From the NCBI GenBank assembly GCA_965220505.1, contig CBDCQE010000001.1, positions 806,001-870,000 on the forward strand: a stretch of DNA of 64,000 bases. Reading direction: 5' to 3'. A model generated the notes under the pieces. It had not been told where the DNA came from. It saw nothing but the letters and a program-made list of their open reading frames with translations, and did no database searches. The translations under genes were made by a program, and so were the position numbers. Shown here piece by piece: positions 41,597-49,396 of the stretch. This DNA is from Bin87 sp965220505 (GTDB lineage: Bacteria; Chloroflexota; Dehalococcoidia; Lucifugimonadales; UBA3495). Position 1 is the first letter of the stretch; every line of letters starts with the position of its first letter.

Positions 41597-42640
41597 TCAG
41601 GTCAGTCTGGGTAGCACCTTCTTGTTGAACAGCCGCAGGGATGCCGTCTGCATCTCGTCGGGCATCAGGTTACCGTAGTTGATCTCGTAGATGAGCTGGT
41701 CAAGGCCCAGGTTCTCTTCGAGTTCGGTGAGGCGTTCGGTCACGATGTCGGGCGTGCCGTAGACCACTTTGTCCCGGAGCCAGTCGTCGTAGTCCATGCC
41801 CAGGATGATCCGGCTCTGCTCGCCCCAGTCTCCGGTGGTGCCGGCCCGGCCAGCATAGGAACCGACACGCTCGCCGAGACGGGTAATGGAATTCATGGCC
41901 GATTCCATGGGGTCGCGGTACGCTGCCTCGGCGTCTTCGTTGACATAAATGGGGACACGGAGGCCGACCCGACCCTCACCGGGATGACCGGCGGCTTTCC
42001 AGGCAGCGCGGTAATCGGCCATGGGACCGGCCAGTTGGTCAAGAGTGAAGACGCGGGACGGGTTGACGATCAGCGGGTATCCCATGGCCCCGATGATGGG
42101 AAAGCTCTCGGCAGACGTGACACCTACGGTGATCGGCGGATGAGGTTGCTGGAACGGCCGTGGCGTGACGGTCAGCTCGTCGCAGGAAAAGTGCTCGCCG
42201 TGGAACGAGAAGGTTTCCTGGGTCCAGGCGCTGACGACGATTTCCAGGAACTCGTCAAACCGGCTGCGGCTCTCCTCGAAGGTGACGTTGAAGCCCTCGT
42301 GGACGTTGGGGAAGGTGCCCCGGCCAACGCCCAGCTCGACGCGGCCGTCACTGATGTGGTCCAGCGTCGCCATCTCCTCAGCGACCCGGATGGGATGGCC
42401 GAGGGGCAGGCAGTACACCGCGGTGCCGATACGCATGGTGTGGGTCTTGGCCGCGATAGCCGTGGCGATCATTACGGGAGACGCCAGCACCCGCTCCATA
42501 TTGAAGTGGTACTCGGCCAGCCAAACCGACGCGACACCCAGGTCCTCGGCTTCCTGGACCAACCGGAACGACTGGGTAAAGGCGTCGTGATGGTCACCGT
42601 CGATTGGCCGGGGAAACTCGAGAAAGAGTCCGAATTCCAT
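41597..42640 (-). CDS. LLM-class flavin-dependent monooxygenase (luciferase-like)
   Basis: 347 aa, start ATG after GAGGAGG. The luciferase-like barrel is clear: MEFGLFLEFPRP, VASVWLAEYHFN, AAKTHTMRIGTAVYCLPLGH, ISDGRVELGVGRGT, and FEESRSRFDEFLEIVVSAWT. It resembles alkanal-monooxygenase-type members that use FMNH2. The N-terminal EYHF histidine region and the insertion after strand 7 (GERVGSYAGRAGTTGDWGEQ) are typical of this subgroup. It is downstream of, and on the same strand as, the acyl-CoA synthetase (42-bp gap), so the two may process the same organic substrate. Confidence 0.9.
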   Translation of the reverse strand: MEFGLFLEFPRPIDGDHHDAFTQSFRLVQEAEDLGVASVWLAEYHFNMERVLASPVMIATAIAAKTHTMRIGTAVYCLPLGHPIRVAEEMATLDHISDGRVELGVGRGTFPNVHEGFNVTFEESRSRFDEFLEIVVSAWTQETFSFHGEHFSCDELTVTPRPFQQPHPPITVGVTSAESFPIIGAMGYPLIVNPSRVFTLDQLAGPMADYRAAWKAAGHPGEGRVGLRVPIYVNEDAEAAYRDPMESAMNSITRLGERVGSYAGRAGTTGDWGEQSRIILGMDYDDWLRDKVVYGTPDIVTERLTELEENLGLDQLIYEINYGNLMPDEMQTASLRLFNKKVLPRLT

Positions 42641-42682
42641 ACCTGTCCTCCTCGTTGAGGCTCGTCAGCCTACGGCGGCGAG

Positions 42683-44305
42683 CTAGACCTGCGAGCCCTG
42701 GATGCGGCGTTCCTGGCCCTGCCATTCACGGTCACGCAGGATGTACTTCTGGATTTTGCCCGTTGCGGTTTTGGGGAGATCACCGAACTCGACGCTCTTC
42801 GGCGCCTTGAAGTGAGCGATGCGATCCCGAGTGAAATCGATGATCTCGTCTGCGGTGAGTTGACCGCCGTCGCGGGGAACGACAAAGGCCTTGGGAACCT
42901 CGCCCCAACGCTGGTCGGGCACGCCCACGACGCAGACCTCAAGCACCCCGGGGTGCTCCATGATGACCTTTTCAACCTCCTGGCTGGAGATGTTCTCGCC
43001 GCCGGAAATGATGATGTCCTTGGAGCGGTCCTGCAGCTCGATGTAGCCGTCGGGGTGCCAAACGGCCAGGTCACCGGAATGGAACCAACCGCCGCGAAAT
43101 GCCTCGGCGGTGGCGTCCGGATCGTTGTAGTAGCCCTTCATCACGGCGTCGCCCTGCATGACGACCTCGCCCATCATCTCGGCGTCACGCGGAACGTCGT
43201 CCATGTCCTCGTCAACGACACGGAGGCCGGAGCCGTACACGACGAAAGGAACACCCTGCCTCGCCTTGACCCGGGCTAAGTCGTCGGCGTCCATGGCGTC
43301 CCAATCGGGCTGGCCGGCGGCGACGGTGCACGGGCCATAGGTTTCGGTCAGCCCATAAACGTGGATGATCTCCGCGCCCATTCCTTCGATGGTACGGATG
43401 ACCTGGGGCGCCGGCGGCGCGCCGGCGGTCATGATGGTGAGGCCCGAGAGATCGGCGGACTCTGCCTCAGGCGCTGCGTAGAGTCCGGTCAGAACGGTGG
43501 GCGCCGCGCAAAGATGGGTGACCGATTCCTCCCTGATGAGCCGGTAAACCTCGGCCGGATCAACGCGGCGCAGGCAGACATGAGCGCCGCCCACCGCCGT
43601 GACCGCCCAGGGGAAGCACCAACCGTTGGCGTGGAACATGGGCAGCGTCCACAGGTAGATGCTGCGCCAGTTCATGGCCATTTCCATGGCCTCGCCGAGC
43701 GCGTTGATGTACGCCCCACGGGGGGTGTATTCCACGCCCTTGGGCATTCCGGTGGTCCCCGAGGTGTAGTTGATAGTCAGCGTGTCGTTCTCGGTAGCCG
43801 GCCCGGGCAGGTCGGGCAGTGGTTCCACGGAAGCCAGCCACTGCTCGTACTCGGGGCCGGGGATGTCCGTGGCCAGAGGGGCCGTATCCCGCACCTGCAC
43901 GTAGGTCTCGACGCCGGGACAGTCCTCGCGCAGTTGGCGCACCGTGTCGGCCAACTCGGAGTCGAACACCAATACCTTTGAGCCCGAGTGATTGAGGATG
44001 TACGCGATCTCGCGGGGCGACAAGCGGATGTTCAGGGCCACCAACACCGCTCCGATGCCCATCGGCCCAAAGTTCGCCTCCAGCATCGAGGGCAGGTTGG
44101 GGAGCAGGAAGGCGACCCGGTCGCCGGGCCCGACGCCCACGCTGCGCAACGCGGCGGCTTGGCGTCTCACCCGCTCATAAAAAAGGGCGTAGGTGGTCAC
44201 GGCGCCGTTGTAGATGCAGGCCGCGCGGTGCGGATACACGGCCGCGCTGCGTTCCAGGAAAAGCAACGGGGTCAGTTTCTGGGTTGATGCGGTGGGAATC
44301 GTCAT
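42683..44305 (-). CDS. AMP-forming acyl-CoA synthetase
   Basis: ANL-superfamily ligase activating a carboxylic acid as its CoA thioester; 540 aa from the ATG at 44305 (an ATG at 44353 is also in frame but lacks a ribosome site). Motifs: YTSGTTGMPKGVEYTPRG (P-loop), LPMFHANGWCFPW, HVYGLTETYGP, GWFHSGDLAVWHPDGYIEL, DIIISGGENISSQEVE and PKTATGKIQKYILRD with the C-terminal catalytic lysine. The sequence resembles medium-chain and DmdB-type (3-methylmercaptopropionate) ligases, but the acid cannot be fixed from motifs. Probably operonic with the LLM oxidoreductase downstream. Confidence 0.92.
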   Translation of the reverse strand: MTIPTASTQKLTPLLFLERSAAVYPHRAACIYNGAVTTYALFYERVRRQAAALRSVGVGPGDRVAFLLPNLPSMLEANFGPMGIGAVLVALNIRLSPREIAYILNHSGSKVLVFDSELADTVRQLREDCPGVETYVQVRDTAPLATDIPGPEYEQWLASVEPLPDLPGPATENDTLTINYTSGTTGMPKGVEYTPRGAYINALGEAMEMAMNWRSIYLWTLPMFHANGWCFPWAVTAVGGAHVCLRRVDPAEVYRLIREESVTHLCAAPTVLTGLYAAPEAESADLSGLTIMTAGAPPAPQVIRTIEGMGAEIIHVYGLTETYGPCTVAAGQPDWDAMDADDLARVKARQGVPFVVYGSGLRVVDEDMDDVPRDAEMMGEVVMQGDAVMKGYYNDPDATAEAFRGGWFHSGDLAVWHPDGYIELQDRSKDIIISGGENISSQEVEKVIMEHPGVLEVCVVGVPDQRWGEVPKAFVVPRDGGQLTADEIIDFTRDRIAHFKAPKSVEFGDLPKTATGKIQKYILRDREWQGQERRIQGSQV

Positions 44306-44439
44306 TATCGTCACCGTCTGCGGCAGTTCGATATTGGCTCGGTTTGGCGGCATTTTGTACCGTGCAGGCAGAATTGTCTAGCCGACGGATGTTCCTGTAT
44401 CCTGATTTGGATGTTCTGATTTCTAAAGGAGATAAGGAA

Positions 44440-44712
44440 ATGGCCGCCGACCCGATGCCCGTATCAGCAGAATCGCCGGAATGCCTGCCGATGGTAGCCG
44501 TATTGACGGGCGACAATCAGCTCACGATTATCGATGGCGTCCTCGCCGAATTTCAATCTGGGGACTACTTTGAGGTCGTTATTGATAACGGCCGAATTGT
44601 GCTGACTCCGATTGAACCGGCTCCCATTGAAGCCGTGTGGGCCAAGATAGCGGCTTTGGAGATAACCGAGGGCGATGTTGCGGACGCCGTGGAATGGGCG
44701 CGGGGGCGTTAG
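44440..44712 (+). CDS. AbrB/MazE-like antitoxin
   Basis: 90 aa. The ATG at 44440 stands 8 nt after AAAGGAG; the upstream extension of this frame overlaps the divergent synthetase and is rejected. Residues 18-53 have the swapped-hairpin AbrB pattern (VLTGDNQLTIIDGVL then GDYFEVVIDNGRIVLTP). The C-terminal helix EITEGDVADAVEWARG would wrap the toxin. Its TAG stop is followed at once by the ATG of a PIN-domain gene, the standard antitoxin-toxin arrangement. The product would repress its own promoter and neutralise the PIN ribonuclease. Confidence 0.78.
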   Translation: MAADPMPVSAESPECLPMVAVLTGDNQLTIIDGVLAEFQSGDYFEVVIDNGRIVLTPIEPAPIEAVWAKIAALEITEGDVADAVEWARGR

Positions 44713-45138
44713 ATGTCGCCGCTGCGTGTGGTCCTGGACAACAACGTGGTGGTTTCGGCATTGGTGTTTCCATTCAGCAGGTTATCCTGGTTGACTCAAG
44801 CATGGCAGTCATCCGATTTAGTGCCGATAGCCAGTTGGGAAACCATCGCGGAGTTGCGGCGCGTTCTTGGCTACCGGAAGTTTGACCTCTCGCTCAGTCA
44901 ACAAATAGGAGCAATGCGCCAGTATCAGCCCTGGTGCGAGATGGTCACCATAGACCAACCGCCGGACATACCCGACTGCCGTGACCCCAGAGATCGGCCT
45001 TTCTTGGAACTGGCCGTAGCGGCTCAAGCCGATGCTCTGGTTACCGGAGACCATGATCTGCTGGTTCTGGCACCGGTATTTGCCATACCTATCATCACCC
45101 CAGCCGCGCTGCGGACGCGACTGGAACGTGATTGCTGA
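44713..45138 (+). CDS. PIN-domain toxin (VapC-like ribonuclease)
   Basis: 141 aa. PIN nuclease of the COG1569 type. The acidic site is recognisable: D9 in VVLDNNVVVSAL, E43/E47 in SWETIAEL, D91/D94 in CRDPRDRPFLELA, and D113 in VTGDHDLL. These should bind Mg or Mn and cleave RNA when antitoxin is lost. It abuts the antitoxin gene with no gap and is followed after 21 bp by a PD-(D/E)XK-type gene on the same strand. Confidence 0.85.
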   Translation: MSPLRVVLDNNVVVSALVFPFSRLSWLTQAWQSSDLVPIASWETIAELRRVLGYRKFDLSLSQQIGAMRQYQPWCEMVTIDQPPDIPDCRDPRDRPFLELAVAAQADALVTGDHDLLVLAPVFAIPIITPAALRTRLERDC

Positions 45139-45159
45139 CAAGCAGCGGAGCGGATTACT

Positions 45160-46140
45160 ATGACCACCAATACGACGCTGTTCGCTCAAATCGTGCCGAT
45201 GTTCGGCCAAACCGAGGTAGCCGCTACCGCAGCGCTGCGGCATATTGTCGAGCAATCGGAATCCGCGCGGAACGCCCTTGAGCGTATGCTTCTAACTGCC
45301 GGTGTAGAAACGGGCTCCTTGACGCAATTCCAGACCGAGGCAATCGGCGATGAAGGGGAGCGTGTTGACTTGGTTTGTTCGGATGCGAATGGAACCGAGC
45401 GGGTGCTCATCGAAGCGAAGTTCTGGGCTGGACTTACGGACAATCAGCCCAACACGTATCTGGCGCGCCTGCCCAAAGAAGGCCATTCGGTCTTGCTGTT
45501 CGTTGTCCCCGCGCAGCGGATGGAAACACTGTGGCCCGAGCTGTGCGGTCGAGCTGAGAAGGACCATGAACTAACCATCCTCTCCGAGTCAGGCGATTTG
45601 CGAAGCGCGGCTATTGATGGCAACGAGCCCAAGATGATGGCAACCAGTTGGCGGACTGTGCTAGACCACATGGAATCGCAGGCCAGTTTGACGGGCGACC
45701 GGGCGGCGGTGAGGAACATTGAGCAGCTGCTAGGGTTGACGGAGCGAATGGACAGTGACGCGTTCTTGCCCATCCATTCCGACGAACTGGGGCAGGAGTT
45801 CCCGCGTCGAGTGCTTAACTTTGTCCGGCTAGTCCACGATGCTACTCAAAGAGCATTGTCCAACGATTGGGCAAATGCCGACGGTCTGCGAGTTACATCT
45901 CAATGGTATGGAGAAGGTCGGTTTGTGCGTCTGCACGACGTAGTGGTATGGTTCGGCATCAATTTCGAGCGTTGGGCCGCAGATGGTCAAACGCCGTTAT
46001 GGGTCCAATCGCGAACAGACAATTTGTGGGATCCTGTCCACTTACCCACTGGGGCGGAGTATTCCGAGGTACTGAACGCAGTAGTTGGTCAATTAGATTC
46101 CCTCGGGCAGCGTCTTAAAGCGGAGTACAGTTCTCAATGA
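45160..46140 (+). CDS. Unrecognised PD-(D/E)XK-nuclease-like protein
   Basis: 326 aa, no family name recognised. Residues 55-100 have a restriction-endonuclease-like core: E60, then RVDLV with D70, then a strand RVLIEAKFW with E85-x-K87, then Q96 in LTDNQPNTYLARLP, and a further strand VLLFVVPAQR. This spacing fits PD-(D/E)XK enzymes. The rest (about 170-320) is a helical then mixed region without known motifs. Its base composition looks less GC-rich than flanking genes, suggesting acquisition. It follows the toxin-antitoxin pair and its stop overlaps the next ATG (ATGA). A defence role is plausible but unproven. Confidence 0.6.
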   Translation: MTTNTTLFAQIVPMFGQTEVAATAALRHIVEQSESARNALERMLLTAGVETGSLTQFQTEAIGDEGERVDLVCSDANGTERVLIEAKFWAGLTDNQPNTYLARLPKEGHSVLLFVVPAQRMETLWPELCGRAEKDHELTILSESGDLRSAAIDGNEPKMMATSWRTVLDHMESQASLTGDRAAVRNIEQLLGLTERMDSDAFLPIHSDELGQEFPRRVLNFVRLVHDATQRALSNDWANADGLRVTSQWYGEGRFVRLHDVVVWFGINFERWAADGQTPLWVQSRTDNLWDPVHLPTGAEYSEVLNAVVGQLDSLGQRLKAEYSSQ

Positions 46141-47045
46141 CCAATCAGGAACGCGACTTCATCGGCTACGGCGCTAACCCGCCGGTCATCCAGTGGCCTA
46201 ATGGCGCCCGCATCGCCATCTCCGTGGTAGTGAATTACGAGGAGGGGAGCGAGGCGTCGCTGCTGGACGGCGATGGGTACCACGAGACGAATAACGAGGT
46301 GCCGTCGCCGGTGCCGGCGGGGCAGCGGGACCTGTTTAACGAGTCGTTCTTCGAGTACGGCAGCCGGGTCGGGGTCTGGCGGATCCTGAACCTGCTGGAC
46401 AAGTACAGCGTGAAGGGCACGTTTTTCTCGTGTGCGCTGGCTTTCGAGAGGAACCCGGAGGTGGCGCGCGCCGTGGTAGAGCGGGGACACGAGGTTTGCG
46501 GACACGGCTACCGCTGGGAGGAATACCACAACAAGACGCGCGACGAGGAGGCAGAGGCAATCCGCATGACGGTGGAGTCGTTGGCCCGGACCACCGGCGA
46601 GCGGCCCGTGGGTTGGTTCACCCGCTATGGTCCCAGCGTGAACACGCGGGAGTTGGTGGTGGAAGAGGGTGGCTTCATCTATGACAGCGGGGTGTTCAAC
46701 GACGACCTGCCGTATTACACCGAGGTGCACGGCAAGCCGTGGCCGGTGCTGCCGTACAGCTTCGAGACCAACGACGCGCGTTTCTGGCGCGGCGGGCTCA
46801 ACAGCGTGGGCGATTTTTACGAATACATGAAGGACACCTTCGACGTGCTGTACGAGGAGGGTCGCACCCACCCCAAGATGATGTCAGTTGGTCTGCACTG
46901 CCGCATCGCGGGCCGGCCGGCCCGGTCCCGGGCGCTGGACCGGTTCCTGCGATACGCGCGAAGCCGCCCGGGTGTCTGGTTCGCCCGACGGGATGAGATC
47001 GCGCGATGGTGGCTGGAGAACTATCCGCCGGGGACGTTGCAATAG
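46137..47045 (+). CDS. PuuE-like allantoinase / polysaccharide deacetylase family
   Basis: 302 aa, CE4/NodB-fold hydrolase. RDFIGYGANPPVIQWPNGAR, VVNYEEGSE, YGSRVGVWRIL, RGHEVCGHGYRW, VGWFTRYGPSVNTREL and YDSGVFNDDLPY closely follow the PuuE allantoinase pattern, in which the deacetylase fold opens allantoin in urate breakdown. Other members act on other cyclic amides or on N-acetyl groups, and no other purine-degradation gene is nearby, so the substrate is tentative. Its ATG overlaps the preceding gene's stop, an odd coupling given the unrelated neighbour. Confidence 0.85.
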   Translation: MTNQERDFIGYGANPPVIQWPNGARIAISVVVNYEEGSEASLLDGDGYHETNNEVPSPVPAGQRDLFNESFFEYGSRVGVWRILNLLDKYSVKGTFFSCALAFERNPEVARAVVERGHEVCGHGYRWEEYHNKTRDEEAEAIRMTVESLARTTGERPVGWFTRYGPSVNTRELVVEEGGFIYDSGVFNDDLPYYTEVHGKPWPVLPYSFETNDARFWRGGLNSVGDFYEYMKDTFDVLYEEGRTHPKMMSVGLHCRIAGRPARSRALDRFLRYARSRPGVWFARRDEIARWWLENYPPGTLQ

Positions 47046-47054
47046 CCACAGGGA

Positions 47055-47081
47055 AAGGGACGGCCGATGCAGCCGTCCCTT
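47055..47081. terminator. Palindrome between convergent PuuE-like and VOC genes
   Basis: AAGGGACGGC (47055-47064) and GCCGTCCCTT (47072-47081) form a perfect 10-bp stem with a 7-nt loop, placed between two convergent stops. Confidence 0.65.
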
Positions 47082-47104
47082 CAGTTTCCGCGACGTACCG
47101 GAGC

Positions 47105-47890
47105 CTATTCCGGCCATTCCTTCAAGCAGAGGACGTTGAAAACTGCGCCTTCGGAATCCCGAAGCACGGCAAACCGGGCGAAATCTTCAATGTCGCGGGG
47201 TTCTACAATGACCCCGCCACCGAGTTCCTGGGCTCTGGCGGCGGCAGCATCCACATCGTCCACGCCGAAGTAAACTCCCCAGTTGGGCGGCACCGGACCC
47301 CAATCCTCTCCGATCTGGATGATTCCGGCGACCTGTATCCCCGAGATCTTGACGAGGGTGTACGGAAAATCGGTTAGCGGGTCAGGTCCGGTTTCGGCCT
47401 GCAGCAACTGGGAATAGAAGGCTGCGGCGGAGTCGGAATCGGTGGTAGCCAATTCGAACCAGCACAAAGCGCCGGGCTCGTGCATCTTGCCGGCGCCGGC
47501 GTGCTTCAACGGGAACCACAGTCTCACGAAAGCGCCCTCCTTGTCCTGCACGATGGCCATGCGTCCGACGTCCATGACGTCGAATGGCTCCATGAGCACG
47601 GTTCCGCCGGCGTTGCGGGCACGGCTTACCGCAGCCTCGAGATCGTCCACAGTTACGTAGACGCTCCAGTGCGGGGGGAGGTTTTCCTGTCCCGGACCCG
47701 GCTCGGCCGACGCGCAGACCGGCACCCCATTGTGGCTGAACATGGTGTAGACCATGCCGGGGCCAGCAGGATGATCGTCGTAGGTCCATCCGAACAGCGA
47801 GCCGTAGAAGTCCTTGGCAACCTGCCCGCTTTTGCATAGCAGATCAGCCCAGGACGGGGACCCAGATGGATATTCAGTTATCTCCGGCAT
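47105..47890 (-). CDS. VOC-family protein with two glyoxalase-like domains
   Basis: 261 aa; the ATG at 47890 follows GGAGG by 6 nt. Two tandem vicinal-oxygen-chelate modules: residues about 8-125 (SWADLLCKSGQVAKDFYGSL, WSVYVTVDDLEAAVSRARNA, MAIVQDKEGAFVRLW) and about 135-255 (LCWFELATTDSDSAAAFYSQ, WGVYFGVDDVDAAAARAQEL, FAVLRDSEGAVFNV). This resembles hydroxylase-like proteins of the CFP-30B type. VOC pairs bind a metal or small aromatic compound; activity is not predictable here. Confidence 0.88.
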   Translation of the reverse strand: MPEITEYPSGSPSWADLLCKSGQVAKDFYGSLFGWTYDDHPAGPGMVYTMFSHNGVPVCASAEPGPGQENLPPHWSVYVTVDDLEAAVSRARNAGGTVLMEPFDVMDVGRMAIVQDKEGAFVRLWFPLKHAGAGKMHEPGALCWFELATTDSDSAAAFYSQLLQAETGPDPLTDFPYTLVKISGIQVAGIIQIGEDWGPVPPNWGVYFGVDDVDAAAARAQELGGGVIVEPRDIEDFARFAVLRDSEGAVFNVLCLKEWPE

Positions 47891-47992
47891 AATTGCCTCC
47901 GTGAAAAAGGTAGGCATTCAGCATAACAAGTGGATGGTCAAACCGCCGCCACGACGTGTCGCCTGTTTCGAGCGTTGAGGACAGAACGCGAA

Positions 47993-48018
47993 CGGGGGCG
48001 AATATCCATTCGCCCCCG
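47993..48018 (-). terminator. Palindrome after the LLM oxidoreductase gene
   Basis: CGGGGGCGAAT (47993-48003) and ATTCGCCCCCG (48008-48018) form a perfect 11-bp stem around ATCC, 27 bp beyond the stop at 48045. No U run follows on the minus strand. Confidence 0.6.
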
Positions 48019-48044
48019 ATGCGACACGGTCTTTCGGACTTCGT

Positions 48045-49244
48045 TCAGTTGTCGGCTGGGACGGCAACCTCCACTTTCGTGTCCTTGAAGGCCGGCATGA
48101 CCTCCTCGGCGAACCACTGCAGCTGCTCCAGGATGACCGACTGCGGGGTTCCCACGGGCTGGCCGACCTGGACGCGCTGGAGGCCGGGGTAGCGCTCCTC
48201 AACGCCCTTCAACAGCTCGATGATCCGGTCCGGGGGACCGGCCAGAACGCTGCCGTTTTCAATGGCGTCCTCGATGGTGGGCAGCCCGGCGGTCGGCGCC
48301 ACCTCCGGATTGCTGATGTCCAGGATCTGCTGGTCGGACAGGCCGCGGGTCAGGCGCAGGGGTCCGAACATCTTGAGGTTTTCTTCGTAATACCGGGCGC
48401 CGGCGCGAGCCGCTTCCTCGACGGTGGGAGCGATGTGGAAGTGGAACCCTACCGCCAGGTCCTCGCCTAATTCGGCATCCGGCTTTCCGTTGCGGCGCAG
48501 GGCGTCGCGGTAGCCGTGCATGATGCCATCCATGGCGCCGCCCTCGGAAGAGCCGCCGCCAATGACACCCTTGATGCCCATTTTGGCCATGAACTCCAGG
48601 GCGCGGCCGGTGCCGCCCTGGATAGGCTGCCAGCATTCCACAGGCAGGTTCTTGGGGCGCGGAACCAGGGTAATGTCCTCGAGCGGGTAGCCGCGGTAGG
48701 GCACCCCTTGCGGAGGGAAGTTGTAATGCTTTCCCTGGTGAGAGAAAGAGCGCTCGTGGAAGGCCTTGAAGATGACCTCAACCTGTTCCTCGAACAGTTC
48801 ACGGTTGGCGGGCTGGTCCATCAGGGGTGACCCGAAGGACTCGACCTCGCGAGTGTGATAGCCCCGGCCAACGCCGAAGATCACCCGGCCTTTGGTGAGC
48901 CAGTCGGCCATGGCGAAGTCCTCGGCCAGGCGCAGGGGATGCCACATGGGAGCGATGTTGAACCCGCACCCGAACCGGAGCCGCTCGGTCACGTGCGCCA
49001 GGTGAACGATGAACATGAGGAGGTTGGGAATGCACTCGTACCCTTCCGGCTGGAAGTGATGCTCGGCCATCCAGAAGGTGTCGTAGCCGTATTTGTCCAG
49101 GGTTTGCGCGATGGCCACGCCCTTGTCGAAGGCGGTGGCGAGATATTCATCGGAGTAGGTGCGGTCGTTCACCGCAGTGCCGGCATAGCCGACGTTGTCC
49201 ATGTCCACGTGGCCAGCGTACAGGCTGTCAAAGGTGGTAATCAT
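48045..49244 (-). CDS. LLM-class flavin-dependent monooxygenase
   Basis: 399 aa, luciferase-like. The ATG at 49244 is 5 nt after GGGAGG; the frame is open to 49355 without support. Core features: YGYDTFWMAEHHFQPEGYE, TERLRFGCGFNIAPMWHPLR, TKGRVIFGVGRGYHTREVE, and a late NGSVLAGPPDRIIELLKG typical of FMN-dependent members. It is distinct from the other two LLM genes in the window (5327 and 41597), being longer at the C-terminus. Such enzymes oxygenate long-chain aldehydes, sulfonates or other organics; the substrate is not determinable. Confidence 0.9.
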   Translation of the reverse strand: MITTFDSLYAGHVDMDNVGYAGTAVNDRTYSDEYLATAFDKGVAIAQTLDKYGYDTFWMAEHHFQPEGYECIPNLLMFIVHLAHVTERLRFGCGFNIAPMWHPLRLAEDFAMADWLTKGRVIFGVGRGYHTREVESFGSPLMDQPANRELFEEQVEVIFKAFHERSFSHQGKHYNFPPQGVPYRGYPLEDITLVPRPKNLPVECWQPIQGGTGRALEFMAKMGIKGVIGGGSSEGGAMDGIMHGYRDALRRNGKPDAELGEDLAVGFHFHIAPTVEEAARAGARYYEENLKMFGPLRLTRGLSDQQILDISNPEVAPTAGLPTIEDAIENGSVLAGPPDRIIELLKGVEERYPGLQRVQVGQPVGTPQSVILEQLQWFAEEVMPAFKDTKVEVAVPADN

Positions 49245-49396
49245 CAATGCCTCCCGTAGTCGAGCGCAAAACGCGCTAAAAACGGCCCACCGCGAGCGGG
49301 AACCGTAGAGTGATGGCATTTTAGGCCAACGGAGACGGCGGTTCAACCGCGGCAAACCTTGAATTGTGAGGGCAACTCTGGCAAGATATCGTCATC

